A stretch of DNA of 64,000 nucleotides, taken from the NCBI RefSeq assembly GCF_964204865.1, contig NC_135257.1:13290151-13354150 (forward strand). The letters are read 5' to 3'. The DNA is from Styela clava (taxonomy: Eukaryota; Chordata; Ascidiacea; Stolidobranchia; Styelidae). A program made the position numbers and the translations under genes. Below, piece by piece: positions 1-13,166 of this stretch. Under the pieces are notes generated by a model. It did no database searches. It was not told the origin of the DNA and saw nothing but the letters and a program-made list of their open reading frames with translations. The stretch's first letter is position 1; each line of letters starts with the position of its first letter.

Positions 1-1145
1 GATGAATTACACAATTTTATTTAAAAAATGAAATTTGATGATCTGATATGCATGGTAAAAATTCAACATGCTTATCAATGCCAAATGTAATCTATAATTA
101 AAAATCACGAAATAGGTCTCACAAATTTGGTTATTTAAATCATAACTATTATCTAATAATTATTGTAATTCTGAATTGAAAGAATTGTTACCAATGCTTA
201 AATTTTAAGTTGATTTTATATATTATATATCACACAAGTTAAATCTCAATTTTCAGTTCATGGAAACTAAATGTTTCTTTACAAATATGATATCCTTTCC
301 ATAATTTTTCAATTTTTTAATGAGTTCAAAGACATTATACTATTCCACCTAGTTTAGCATTTCATCCCAATTATGTATATTGCATAAGCTGGTTAGCTGG
401 CTGTCAGTTCATTTTAGTTTGTGTAATCCTATCCTTATCTTATGGAAAAGAAGTTTAGCAATTTTAGGTGTCAATATACAAAATGTGTAATATTTTAAAT
501 TTTTCTCAAAAGTTACATGTGTTTAAAATGTTTTAAATTGTCGTCTTATGTAACAAAAAATGAACTTTGACATAAAATTTCATTCTGATACCAATTAGAT
601 TGATGAAGCAAACACTTAACGATTTTGCAAAGCATCTTAAGCGACAAATTTTTTAACAAAATTGCCAAAAGACATGCTGCATGTGTATTTACTATTTAAG
701 AATATTTGCTCATGGCAAGGTAACACACACTCACTCAGAAAAGAAGACTCATCACTGATAAAAGTTTATTATATGAAGTTGTATTTGCAACTAACGCAGG
801 TCTTAAATGAACCAAATTGTATATATAACTTTCAGTTAATAGTCTACCATTTACAAATTGATCATTTGATTGACAAACTATTCAAGATTCAACATAATTA
901 CCTAATTTAGCAACATTGTTTTTCTTCAGCACCATGAGTTGCACTGACCATTCATCAATGCTAGTACTGTAGCTTTAAATAATTAATCACTAGTTGTTTC
1001 CCAGCTTACCACAGCATAGCTTCACTTATTGATAAGTGTATTGTGATGGGGTTTATCATTCTCCCATACTTGATTGTAGGTTAATTAGTAATATTTACAT
1101 TATTTTGACTTGATGATTTGAGATGATAAAAAAACATATTTTCAG
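1..1145 (+). other. intron of the KIF17-like gene (no exon seen)
   Basis: This stretch ends in a pyrimidine-rich tract and TTTTCAG acceptor in front of the first recognisable exon at 1146. That exon begins in phase (the first two bases complete a split codon), so coding sequence lies upstream, beyond the window. The open frame at 662-910 has no domain-like content and no matching splice context. I see no gene in this stretch. Confidence 0.7.
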
Positions 1146-4100
1146 CTTTATTGGAAGGTCAGTCGCCGCCTCCTCGGCCAAAATCTGTTTTCAAAGATGT
1201 TCAAGACGATGATGAAACTCAAGCAACCAGCACTTCTGATGACTCCGAAAACATCAGAATGGTAATTATGATTTTTCTTAACCAATATCTCGCACATAAA
1301 TAATTAAAATTCAACCTCACATTGTTTTACTCAAAAAGAGAAAAGGTTACACCATGTTGCAGTTACTCTGTTTAGTGCAGTGAAACTACGTAAATAATTC
1401 ATTTAGTGTGCGAGATTGTGTGGATGCTGTACAGTTAGAATGTGATTGCCAGTTTGTTTTAGTGTCCAATTGGATCTGAAGTGAGAAATGTTTTGAGAAA
1501 TGTTTTGTTTCGAGGCTTGTATTTCGAATCCACTTCAGACTTGATATTGAAAAATTATGAATTTAGATTTATTGTTGGATTGTGATTGGTCAAATCTTTT
1601 TTTTTTTTAATATATATTTTACAATTTGAGAATTTTAGATACAGTTTTAGATATTTTTAAAGGCTTTATTTGATAATGCCATATTTTTCAGTTTTCTAAA
1701 TTGTAAGAAGTAGAAACTATTGTAGTTTGAATATTATGAATGCAGCTTTAATATACTGATCTTGAATTGATTATCAAATCAATCTCAATTGAATTTTTAA
1801 AATAAAATTACTCAAAGATATGTGAACTAGCTCAAACTTTCACAATCGCCTGTCTATCTAGCCTGACATGTGACTAAAAATTGACAGTCATTATATATTG
1901 AGTTTATAAACCAGTTAGTAAGATGATTATATTATGGTGGCGAATTTATAAATTTGTTAACATTTTTAGCTCAGCAATATTTTTGGGTTTTATACAAGTT
2001 TATGTGAATTTATGCCAGCGAAATCTTTACAGAATTATATCTGTGAAAGTGTAATTCTAAACTTTCTTCATTCTCTGAAAATATTAGTTCGCAATATAGA
2101 TATAGCTATCCTTTATAAAATGGCATTTTTAGGCGAGGACAAGTCATAGAAAGCATACCTTTTTGTTAAAATATTCAAGTGCAGATTACTGTCTAGGTAA
2201 AGTAGTATTGAAATGCTTCCCATGCTCAGGTGATGAGAAAAAAAAAATAAAAGATTCCAATTTTTATTGCGCTACTTTTGGACATTCCACAGTATTTTAA
2301 AGAAATTCTTATTTTTGTGTTTCTTCTTTTGATACAAATTATGTAGGAATTTGAAGCCAGATTAAATGAATTGAAAGGGAAATATGAAGCAGAGCAAATG
2401 AGTAATGCAAAATTACAAGAGGATATGAATAAATTGAAAAGTCAATATAATCAACAAATGGAGCAAATGAATAAAATGTCTTCGAGTAAGTGAATATTTT
2501 CTCTACAAAAATTACACATTCAGTATTATATTTACACTCCTATGACAACGCCATATTATTTTGATACGCTGTATTCATACTCCGCTCACTCTTAAAAATG
2601 CTCTGCACAAGTAGCCATTGATATTTATGGGGCTAAATTATTGGCTACCCAATTTTGTACAGCCCAGGCGAGGTGGTGGGCATGGTATTTAAACCCGAGA
2701 TTTTAATCTGCGTTTTCATCATAATTAAGTCGGATTCTCTCTGTAATCACTAGGACACCATGTTCGCTAAGAAAAAAATTCGGAAAATCTATTTGCTCGC
2801 TTGGGACAATGTATTAATGATAATTAAGACTCCGTAGTATCACCATTGCTGTGACAAAGGCGATTCAATTATATTGGAATTTTTTCTATTTGTAGTCTTA
2901 TGCTGTGCTAATAACTACCAGATGATGTCTTTTTTTTAAATTGTTGTGTGGCATATTGGAAGTTTCTGCATACCTAACTTTTTGAATTTGTGTTAATTAT
3001 TGTCATTACATCTGGATCCAAATAAATGAAGTTTCATCCTGTCACGAATCTGAAGTAGTTAACTATTCCCATATTTGATATAGATTAGTAACCAGAGTAG
3101 AGGCAGCGGTTCGCCATATGATTGAGTCATGTTGTTGCCTTTTCTCTCTCCCAAAATGAATATTAAAATTTGATCTCTATTCATGTCCATATGTGATATC
3201 TGCATTTTTTAAGATCTGTTTGGTGAAAATGCTCTGATTTGTTCAGTTCTAGTTTACATTTACATTATGATGCAACAATACTAATCTATGATTTCTTTCT
3301 TCTTTGCAGCCTCTTCTTCACATCAATCTGACCCAAACCAGGTGATTTTTTATTTTAATACTGGGTAAATTTGATTACCTAACACACAAACTCTATATAT
3401 GATTGTATCCCAAGTTTCATTAAAGTTTGTTCTCTTTAGAATATATTGCAATTTACCTGGGTTCTGTTTTTTGGTTACCCTGTGTTTTGTTAAGTTTGGG
3501 TTTGCATACAAATAAATCAAACTAATCTCATTTCATAAATATCATGACATCTATATTGAAATTGTTGTATTGATGAAATATGAATTATATAAATATAAAT
3601 TATGAAATAATTTCAGAATTAAGATAATTTTAAAATGCCTTATAGATTGAACTATTGCGATATAGACATCGTTTAGTACAGGAATCTGGAACTTTCTCAT
3701 TATTCTCTCTGTTTATGTTAATTTATTATTTAACATGTTTGAATCTGCTGTTTTCAAAATTAGCGAAAACAACTCTTTATTTCCGAACTACTTTGTTTTC
3801 ATCGCAAGCTTTTTTAAGACATTGTTTTGCTCTTTAAATATGGCTTAGTTTGAATTTTATCCGCTTGTTCAAATTTTTTGTCATGTGGTCAAAATGTGTT
3901 TGGAATAATACTGTACATTATTCATCTTTGGCCATGATATGAATGACGTTGAAGCAAACTAGCAATAGTTGCATTTTTTTATTGTTACTTTGTAATTTGC
4001 TATCTAATTCTCTCTCGGAAACATTAAGTTTTTTATTTGCAATCAGACTTTTCTTTACATCAGTCTTTAAATTACTTTCAATTTATATTTAATTTAATTG

Positions 4101-7100
4101 TTATTTGTAATATCTCTGCTTCCTAAATGCTGGATACTCAGGAAAGGTTTGTATCGTCATGTTCTGAAGTCGAACCATATTCTGGAGTCGAATCAGATAC
4201 ATCTCGTTGTGGGTCATCCTTTTCCGAAACAGAGGATGAATCAGGGAATCCTGAAAACGCTGTTCAGGAATCTCCTGATGCCGATCTTCTAGTTTACAGA
4301 CAATCTGCTAATTTTATGTTGAAACTTTCTGAAATGATTTACAATCATGCTCTCGAACTTTCAGTCAAGAGATCTATCGATACATTTCCTAATGAACCAT
4401 TGGAAGCAGTTGCGCATGCTGTAAATGAATAAATTTTTCTGTGTCTGTTCAGTGTACATTCAAGTTTTGTTTTATTTATATCTGTCTATTTGTATTTGTT
4501 CTTGATATATTGATTTGATATATTGTGGGGTGTTTGCGAATTCACACCAATACATATCTAAAGGTGTTCTTATTGGCTTGTTTGGCAGTATCTGCTTGTA
4601 TAAAATCGTGGTAAACATGCAATGAAATCCCACTTACAAATCAACATTTCTGCTGTATAGAATTCAATTCCTGGTTATTTTTCTGACATTGTTGCTCGAA
4701 ATTTTTCAAGTATCAACCCCTATCCACTGACATCCCATCTCGAAAATAAACTTTTGTATATCTCTCCCACATCATTGTTAATTGTGACACTACTATCAGT
4801 ACTCTCTTTCTCTTCACTTGTAGTTGATGCTATGAACTTTGCTCTGAGCAAACTTGTGTATAAAAATTAATTTCACAAGATCAGAGAATTGCAACAGTGA
4901 CTATCTTGGAATATATTATGCTTGCTGTGTGCTTCAACTGCCCCACACCAAATTTAACTTGTTCTGTTGCAAAGTCACAAAATGAATAGTGATCAGTATC
5001 TCGTAGCTATAAAACATATTGCATGAATTGTAATTTGTAACCTGTTGTTAGTTGTGTACATAATAATCTTTTTTGTTCTAATTTTAATATACAATCGATA
5101 AAATTATGTCGATTTTAGCTCAAATTTGTTAGTTCAAATTAGGTTCAAAGAACGGTAACAGAGTTATACATTATTCGTTCGAGGCCTCCCGATCTTACCA
5201 ATTATTGAGCCTTGATGATTTGTAAATGAAATAACATCAGATATCAATATACACAAATTGATACTTAATTTTCCTGTCAATATTTTTTTACCAATACAAA
5301 TATTTCAGTCAGAATTCCAATTCATAGTTGACACCTTCCGTGCAAAATTTTATCGGATTCCCAAATTTAATGCATGATACTTTCTCAAATACATTATTTT
5401 GTGGAAAAATGCACATCTCGATATTTTTTTTTCATTCATTATGCAAGTGTAGAGAAAATGCAATTCTATTTGTCCTATAAATACATAATTATATTTCCCC
5501 TTTTCTGTAATGTATATGATTTATGAATTGTGTAGAGACTAGATAATGTGAAATGTAGCCTTTTACAATGCAATACGAGTTTTTCAAGTTTATTAGTTAA
5601 ATATACCTCAAGGATTTGGCTAAGCAACATTTTTGGCTAAGCAATATTTTAGGTCACACTGTTATTTGAACTGAGTGTTAATTTATTGCGCATGAAGTGG
5701 ACCTATGAATGCTAATGCTATGTTTTGCTAAATTTCAAGTTTTATTCAGAATAAAAATAATGCAATATCTACCATCACTACTTCAAACCCAAGTTTCCTG
5801 AAACTACTAACATAGATAGTTAATGCATGATGTGTCAGTGATTACCATACATGTAATGCTAGCACTTTATATAATTCAAAATAAATCTTTTTATTAATTT
5901 CTTCACCAGCTTGCGGCATCTCATGGTTCATCGACTTTATCATCAACAGATACTGGTTTTACAGAATCATCATTTGATGTTAGTAGACAAATTTATAGAT
6001 GTGTACTTCGCATGCGTGTGGTTTTCATTTTTTCTGAAATTCTAGAAATTCCACTTGTTCTGTCATAAAAAAATTATTAATGTGACTGATGAATTTTGTT
6101 TTTAGTATTATGAACTCGGCTAGAAAGTATATTTTTATAAACATAGCCAAGGATGGGATAAGATATATGAATATCAGAAAACTTTCATCATTAGAATGTT
6201 ATACTCCTTCTTTTTTGTTTACCTGATGTTTTTTGAGGGTCTAGCTTCTTGTTATTTTGCTTTTTTTATTGTGTTTTCTTCTTTCTTATAAACCTTTAAT
6301 TTTCATTTCTTTTGGTTTGATTTAATATAAATACAGTCAATCCCTTTTTTTAACAATAATATTTGAATAATGTGTTTTTTAATTTTAAATAATTCAAAAT
6401 ACTGACTTTTACGGTAATTATTTTTGTAAAGTGTGATGTCGTTTCTGCACAATATGCAGAGAGAGAATAATTAAAAAAGAAAATGAATGCAGAGATTAAT
6501 ACAGAATAGCTGTTCCTAACCTTTTCTCTCTTGGTTTACACCTTGACAAATTACAAAAATAGAATCTACCCTCAGCGGTGTATACTGCAATTGCACAAGA
6601 GATTACTTTGCATTCTTCCATTTGGTCAACAGCCACATTTTGTCATGTACTTTCTTGCTTGTATAATTTACCCCAGATTCAGGTTGAGAATTGTTTATAT
6701 TGGATATCACAGTATCTAGATTAAAATTCAGCAACATAAACACATGACTAGAAAAATTAGAAATACTATGTGTGATACTTAATTTGACTTCTGAATTTAT
6801 CAACTTGAGTATATTATATTTCTTCAGGCAACTGAAAGTAGTTCTGCAGCAAGTAGCCAACAGAAAGCACAAGTCGCTCGGTATATCGGAACAGTTGATA
6901 ATGCTACTTCATCACAACAACAACAACAACAACAAAATTTTTCATCAGAAGATCAGAAAGAAGAAGTTATCATGGAGCAGCAGAAAGAAGCATTGAAAAG
7001 GTATATTTCATTAATGATGATTATGAAAAAAGGAGTTGAGAAATCCCAAGTAATAACAAAATGTATGTGGTTGCATCAGTGAGTATGAAACACCATATGT

Positions 7101-10100
7101 CATATTTTTCAGCCAGTTTTTTTGCTTTGATTATGAAATATTTTTGTCAATTTTAACAAAGCTTGTTATCCACATTCAAATGATAATAGAAGTTATTCCT
7201 ATGTTAAATGTTATTTATATATTTATATTGGAGAAAGACAAAAAATCACCTTATTGGATCTCTTCACCAGGAGACCCTTATTCTGAGTAGTTCTGTCTGT
7301 ATATCTGGCTGTAGCGTTCAAACGACTGAATCGATCTGGATAAAATTTCCCACACAGGTTGTCTTGTTACCCTATTAATATGTGTTTCACCGAAAATTCT
7401 CTCTGATGTTTCGTTTCTATGGCAGCAGTGAAAAACTCGGCGATCCTTGTGAAATTTCTAATTTTTGTTGCCATTTTTTGTCAACCAACTACAAAATTGA
7501 AATTCCAACATTGCTTCCCTCCGCAAAAAAGACATGAGATTCAAACCCGAAATTTTTATCCTGTTACGCCGAATGTTCTAACCATTGGGCGAGATATCAC
7601 CCATACACTCTTTCAAGGTTTAGCTTTGTTTGACATTTGCAAGAATAAAGTAAGAATTAGTTAAATTGAGTAAATTGTTTTCAGGCTTCAAATGCTTCAA
7701 CAGAACATGGTTGGAGGTGAGAAAGCGAATGATGAAGACGCAAAAGAAAAGCGTAGAAGAAGGAAAAAACATGTTGATGAAAGAAGATTTTTGCTAGCAA
7801 AAGCTGCTCGAGAGGATGATGAAATTATAATGTTAAATGTGTATGACAGCATTCATGATGAAGTGAAAGCCAGAGATAAAATAATCTCAATAAAAAATAG
7901 AGAGGTTAGTATTGCAATTTGGTAACTGGGATAAAATTACTGGGTACTCCTGAAGTATGCGGACCAAGATGGCGGACACCGGAACGTAGTATGTGTACCA
8001 GTAGTATTTTATTCTAATTTTCCTTATTTTAGTTCTATTACGAGTTCGAAGACTAGCCAAGTGACTCCCGTAGTATTTGTACCTGAAATTATGGCCTAGC
8101 CCTAACCTGGTACACATACTACTTACCGGTGTCCACAATCTTGGTTGACATACTTTGGCAAGTACCTATTATTGTATTTATATTGAGTGTGCAGAATACC
8201 AGTAATGCCAGTTAGAACTATGCCTTGTGTCTGTCTGGCTACCAGTTCAAATGAGTGTTGGATAAATAATAGGAATCGGGAACCAGTTAATTCCAGATTC
8301 ATAGAGTTGGATAATGAAGCCATAATAGATTCATGGTTTTATCAAAACCCTATGACAACAATAAGTCATTTTTATCTTCAATGAGGTTCAAACCTGCCAA
8401 TACTTGTAGGGCAATAATAAGAGTGCTCTTAATGCATAATACATTGCGCTACCGACAGACATCGTTTATGTATGATATGCATCTTTTTTTTTTTTTGTCT
8501 TTGATGAATCATGGAACATACTTTGCCAAAATTGTTTTGATATAATTTATGTTGAATATATTCACAAGATGTTAATTCTCTCTGCTTGTGCTCCACTACA
8601 TTTATACAGCAATAGTTTTGGTAGCTGAAGTGATGAATATTTCATGAACATCATCATGTGTTTTTACAATTTTTGCAAAAAAAAATTTATTATGCTGTGT
8701 TAGCGTGTTCGCTATGTTTGAAAACTTCACTCAAAAAATTGTGAAAAAACAACAAACTTTATGCAATTTGTGCCATATACATCTGCTATTATAGAACTAA
8801 ACAAACTCAAAATTTTGTTATGTAGTTGGAAGCTGCTAAGATGGAAGTTGAAGATGTCAGTTATGAATTTGAACGTGACAGAGAAGAATATCTTTCAACT
8901 ATTAGAAAACAAGAAAGAGAAATATCGTTTTTACAAGTAATATTTCTAGATTGAATGTTTATTATGATAAGGTTATGAAATTGAAAAAAAAGTTCTTTAG
9001 TTTTTTTTGATTATTTTACAAAATTTATCCCACTTTTGCGGCAAGCGGTTGAAGCGCTTTCACCATTTTACATCTGTGATGGACAATCGATCAATTAGCA
9101 TGAAATAATTAATTTACGGTTGTTTGTTGTCTTGTGTTACAAGTGTGCCTGTTTAGTAGTTTTTGTTCTTTCATTATGTATGTCCTTTGTTTATATGTAT
9201 TTTATACACTATTTACTTTTTGCTTTTGTTTTCTTCTATTTGTAATTCTATGTAGACATTCTAGAATAAATAAATGTATAAAATGAATATGTTTATTTAG
9301 GGATTAATAAGTAAAATACATCCTACACTACGACGTGATTGTAATTACAATAATATTGATCGAGTTCGTAATGAATCAACATGGAACGATGATCAACAAA
9401 CGTGGGAATTGCCTGATCTTGTTGTTGTTAAAACATCACTGCCAGCTGCAGGTATTTCATTTATTGCTAATCTAAAAGAATAAAAATAAGAATCCATGCA
9501 AGCACTGGTATCAGTGACATCAGGGTGATGACAAAATTGTAAATTCATGAGTTTTTTTAATATTTGAATTTAAAGTCATATGTTCAATTCAATGAGAGAA
9601 TTCATTGCTTTTGCCATAAGTAAAAAAAAACATAAAAAGGAGTTCAAAGTTTTCGATAAATGACTAAGTGGTAGCGATATGATAAAGTCATCAAATCTAT
9701 GCACTATACTAGCATAAACTGAGAATTGATAGGTAAATTACTGGAGAGAATTATAATAATAATAATTATTTTGTCTTATATAATATTTTATTTTTCTCTT
9801 TTGTCAGGATCACGTACACTAGCTAGAGGTCTATCTCAACAAACAACTTCTGTTGAATCATATACTAGTGTAAGCAACTGCATATCTTTTAATTTCTGAT
9901 AATTGACATGTTGACTTTCTCGCAATTGGTTTGCTTTTCCAAAAATGTTGGTGTCTCAAAATGTTGTGTCGTGGCTCAGCGGTGTGGTGCTAAGTGCTGG
10001 GAATATGCTTACCACTGCACCTCTGATTACCCTGCATGGGTTCACTGGTCGAATTCTGTGGGAATAATTATGTGCCAGAGGATTGCTGGACTGCACGCGC

Positions 10101-12047
10101 CACCGCTGATTGGTCACGGCTTCCTTCACCATCAAGTTCGTGCATTTGAAACAAATAACAATAACTGGCTAACTAATCCTATACCCGACATGGATTGGTG
10201 ACCAGATAAAAGGCCGTGGTTTGTCATATGATCCTGCCATCGGCTTTCCTCTCCTCCAGAATAAATATGTAAATCCTATCCTACACTTGTCTGTTCCCTT
10301 TACAGCAAACTTTCCCCCCTTTTCCCACTATTCCGAGTTAGGGTAGATATATAATGTGAGGCAAATAGTTAAACGTAAACATATGAAGTTGAATTCATGC
10401 TATGTTCCGGGTTAGGATTGATATAATACTCTTGGCGGAAGATATGTATTCATTTGAAGTGAGATTGTTGCAAGTGTGGGACGATCGTAAAATTAACTGA
10501 TATATTCCAATGTTGAGTTGATGACTTGATGTATCTTCATTTTTTCATTTACTTTTATACATTCAATTCATCACTTCATTGGTAATATCAATCATTTTTC
10601 AACAGAGAAATGATGAAGCAGAAGATGATCGATTCTATAGTAAATTAAGCAACAGTAGCAGCGAAGAATTTGCGAATAAATATTTTATGCCTAAGAGACA
10701 CGTTCATCAAATTGTTTCGTCATCACATACAGATCAGCCATCTAAAGGTAACCAAAAGATATATTACTGTTTTCTGCTCTCAAATACTATATTTATGTAA
10801 AATGTGGCTAACGATATTGTGGACGCTGGAGGTATTGTCTCGACTCGAGTGGGACATAGTCACCATTTAACAAAGACTCGAAGTGATCTGAGCCATCAAA
10901 ATGAAATGACTCGGTCTCACCATCAACTATCTCGTACTCATCATCAACTAATAGCTAGTGCAATTTAACTCAGTGATTCCCTCAACTTGAGGCCCGATGA
11001 TCCGCCACTCGACTTGAGACCCAGATGATCTGTGACCCGACTTGAAACCCTGATGACCTGTGACTCGACTTGAGACCCGGATGATTCATGACTCGACTTG
11101 AGACCCAGATGATCAATGACTCGACTTGAGACCCGGATGACCTGTGACTCGACTTAATACCCAGATGATCAGTGACTTGACTTGAGACCCAGATCATCAG
11201 TGACTCGACTTGAGACCCAGATGATCTGTGACTCGACTTGAGACCCAGATAATCTGTGACTCGACTTGAGACCCAGATGATCCGTGACTCGACCTGATTC
11301 AGAGTTTAGCGACTTCGGCCCAGCACTGATATAATGATCATAAAAATGATAGTGAAAGAAACGTCAGCAATGCTGGATACCAGCGTTTGGCTAAAAAATG
11401 ATCCTATGAAATGCAAATATGTACATCTGAATATGAATATTTTATATGGTATTCCATACTGAAATGTATATTGCACCTTGTGACTAGTATTAAAATATTT
11501 CACTTTATTGCTTTCTCACCTAAAACATTATCTGCTAAATATTATTTTTTGGTAACATGATTTTGCATGTATTACACAATTTTGTATCATTTTGATGCCT
11601 TTTAGCCAATTAAACTTGATAAAACCATATTTTAACTTAGAATTCCTATCTCACTCATCCTTAAACAAATCAAACATTGTGACGAGATATGACTTCAAAT
11701 TTCCAAATTCTTTACAAAATATGAATAAAAAATTTTATTATTTTTTTTTGTTTTTAATTTTGGAAAAAATATTTTAACTTGTTTGATTTCTAGGTGGACT
11801 TCACATGCTTGGAATGCATAGCACTTCATCACCTTTGCTTACAAATGGACTGGCAAATGGAGACCGAAATTCTCCAAGCCAACACAATCCTGCATCGACT
11901 AGTTCATTAGCACAAATGTCATTAAACGGAAATAATTCAAACTTAGATTTTGCTTTAACAAGAAGACCACACAGACTCGATTCTCTCAACCCAATCGGCA
12001 CAAATACAAAGAAAAAAAAGAAGAAAAAACATGGAGATTTATCTTGA
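1146..12047 (+). CDS. KIF17: kinesin-like protein KIF17, C-terminal half (5' truncated by window)
   Basis: KIF17 (OSM-3 family, kinesin-2) is a homodimeric plus-end motor for dendritic cargo and ciliary traffic. Exons with consistent phase: 1146-1261, 2347-2485, 3310-3341, 5910-5978, 6828-7000, 7685-7904, 8826-8936, 9301-9451, 9808-9869, 10606-10747, 11794-12047 (TGA). They give about 488 residues of the post-motor part: an acidic neck/linker, a short coiled coil (EFEARLNELKGKYEAEQ), a low-complexity Ser/Gln segment with a CAA-encoded Gln run, then the conserved tail. Tail hallmarks include MVGGEKAN, EKRRRRKKH, RRDCNYNNIDRV, KTSLPAAG and a final RPHRLDSLNP followed by a Lys-rich NLS-like stretch, the position of the ciliary localisation signal in vertebrate KIF17. 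The motor domain is outside the window. Introns carry SINE-like repeats and a minisatellite. Family assignment is from remembered vertebrate KIF17 sequence. Confidence 0.92.
2585..2775 (-). repeat. tRNA-derived SINE-like repeat, copy 1
   Basis: The segment shares blocks with 39588-39800 (CTCACTCT, GCTCTGCACAA, GGCTAC/AGCTAC, then a tRNA-like part). On the minus strand the tRNA-like part reads with an A-box-like CCTAGTGATTACAG and a B-box-like CTCGGGTTTAAATACC about 45 bases later. It lies in a KIF17 intron. Family membership is by eye only. Confidence 0.45.
4142..4432 (+). CDS. possible alternative terminal exon of the KIF17-like gene, or a small nested gene
   Basis: Inside the intron between exons 3310-3341 and 5910-5978 is an open frame ending in TAA at 4430-4432. 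A pyrimidine-containing tract and CTCAG acceptor end at 4141. Reading from 4142 is phase 0, exactly matching the phase-0 donor at 3341, so splicing would give a short KIF17 isoform with about 96 new residues and no usual tail. The segment is acidic and Ser-rich first, then has a predicted amphipathic helix (NFMLKLSEMIYNHALELSVK). An AATAAA overlaps the stop codon. A Met at 4127 in the same frame would alternatively start a 101-residue nested protein. I do not recognise the sequence as part of any KIF17. Confidence 0.45.
   Translation, partial: ERFVSSCSEVEPYSGVESDTSRCGSSFSETEDESGNPENAVQESPDADLLVYRQSANFMLKLSEMIYNHALELSVKRSIDTFPNEPLEAVAHAVNE
7215..7625 (-). repeat. interspersed repeat with tRNA-like end in KIF17 intron
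   Basis: The minus strand of 7500-7625 has an A-box-like CTCGCCCAATGGTTAGA and a B-box-like CGGGTTTGAATCTC about 50 bases downstream, the spacing of a tRNA-derived SINE head. The rest of the segment (7215-7500) has no coding signal and resembles an inserted non-coding body. Its edges were not defined by a target duplication. Confidence 0.4.
7943..8165 (+). repeat. MITE of the 'GGTACACATACTAC' family, copy 1
   Basis: The ends are inverted relatives: the left carries ACTCCTGAAGTATGCGGACC and AAGATGG, the right ends with AATCTTGGTTGACATACTTTGGCAAGT. Inside are two convergent modules, GTAGTATGTGTACCAG and CCTGGTACACATACTAC, around a GGCCTAGCCCTAACC core. Related cores occur at 13167, 24070, 58470 and 61724, and the ends also at 22398. 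It lies in the KIF17 intron after 7904. Confidence 0.6.
9966..10275 (+). repeat. tRNA-derived SINE-like element in KIF17 intron
   Basis: The element opens with an A-box-like GTGGCTCAGCGGTGTGGTGC and a degraded B-box-like GGGTTCACTGGTCGAATTC about 55 bases on, then an unrelated body ending near CCTATCC. The arrangement is that of a tRNA-headed SINE rather than a tRNA gene, because the arms do not fold well. The open frame across it (9908-10201) is a by-product. Confidence 0.5.
10976..11297. repeat. 28-bp minisatellite, about 11 copies
   Basis: A tandem array with unit GATGATCTGTGACTCGACTT plus GAGACCCA, 28 bases long, runs through the KIF17 intron between 10747 and 11794. Copies differ by a few substitutions (TCTGTGA, TCAGTGA, TCCGTGA). 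Because 28 is not a multiple of three, the long open frame on the minus strand (10982-11197) rotates through all phases and is not a gene. Confidence 0.9.
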
Positions 12048-12268
12048 AGTTTTCTTTTTTATCATATTTGATGACTTTTGTACATCATTCTTCTTTATTT
12101 TTCTACTTAAATTCAACCACTTGAATTCTACCGAGTCTAAATAATGGATAATTTCATAATGTCAAAACTAATATATGATTTCAGATATGTATACAATATC
12201 CCTCCCTCTTTTTCCAACCAGTCAAGAATAGAAGATTCAAAATACCAAACAAAAAGTCTTTTTATGTA

Positions 12269-12443
12269 TACAGGGTGACCCAAAAAACAGAACCCTTAAA
12301 CTTTTTGATTATTTATACGAAAATGAAAAAAAATTTATTCAACTCTCCCGTTTGTGTATGATTGCATTGTACCCAAAACTTAAAGCAATCTAGGATGCTT
12401 CGCAAAAGTTATTTCTGTTTTTTTGTTTTGGGGTCACTTTGTA
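12269..12443. mobile_element. mariner-like MITE
   Basis: Terminal inverted repeats ACAGGGTGACCCAAAAAA at the left and TTTTGGGGTCACTTTGT at the right are flanked by TA dinucleotides, the Tc1/mariner target site. The element is about 175 bases, has no coding capacity, and sits a few hundred bases past the KIF17 stop, so it may be in the 3'UTR. Confidence 0.7.
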
Positions 12444-13166
12444 TGTATATATAAAATTTTTATCTTTTTGGCTCTTTTATTTATCTTCATGTTAAAACTT
12501 ATTCCATGCAACATGCTTCGAGACAACTAATATGGTTTTTCATGTATATTTGCTTGATATAAGCGTCAGATACCATCGCATAAGGACAGTAAAATACTGT
12601 TCTGAATACCTAAGGTAGTAGTTTGAATTATGTACAAAATATTAAATTGTGATTTTTGATGGTTGTTGTAACAATTTTAAATGCCTCTTGTGCCTGAAGT
12701 ATTGTTGTGAACTGATAAAAGTATGTTATGAAAATATTTCATATTAACATCTTGTTTGTTGCTCTAGCATGAGTACCTTATCACTATTTTCGTGTTTATT
12801 TTCGATAGCTTATCGACATTAGTGATCTCCTTTTTAAAATACTTCTATGCTTCACTTTTTGATTTGAAAATTGTATTGTATGACCGTTTTTCAATAATTT
12901 TAAACAAATTTGTAAGTTTTTAAAGACTGGCGATTTATTTCACTTTCGATTATCACATATTGATCTATGAACTTACATAATTTAATACACAGACTAAACA
13001 CATTGTCACTTGTATCTAATTCATGTGCACATATCTCATTAAACCAGAGTCTCTGCAAATTCTTCTATTCTATTCCTTCTATTTTCTCTTCCTATTTCTC
13101 TATGTGATCACTAAAAACTAATATTCTTTTGGATTTTTACTGGTTTGTTACTTGAATTAATTTTTT

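Noticed and set aside
7500-7625. tRNA gene on the minus strand
   Set aside because: A-box and B-box-like words are present, but the acceptor stem and anticodon arm do not pair; more likely a SINE head.
10982-11197. 71-residue minus-strand ORF with repeated SSHRSSG words
   Set aside because: It is the 28-bp minisatellite read in rotating frames; no start context or splice support.
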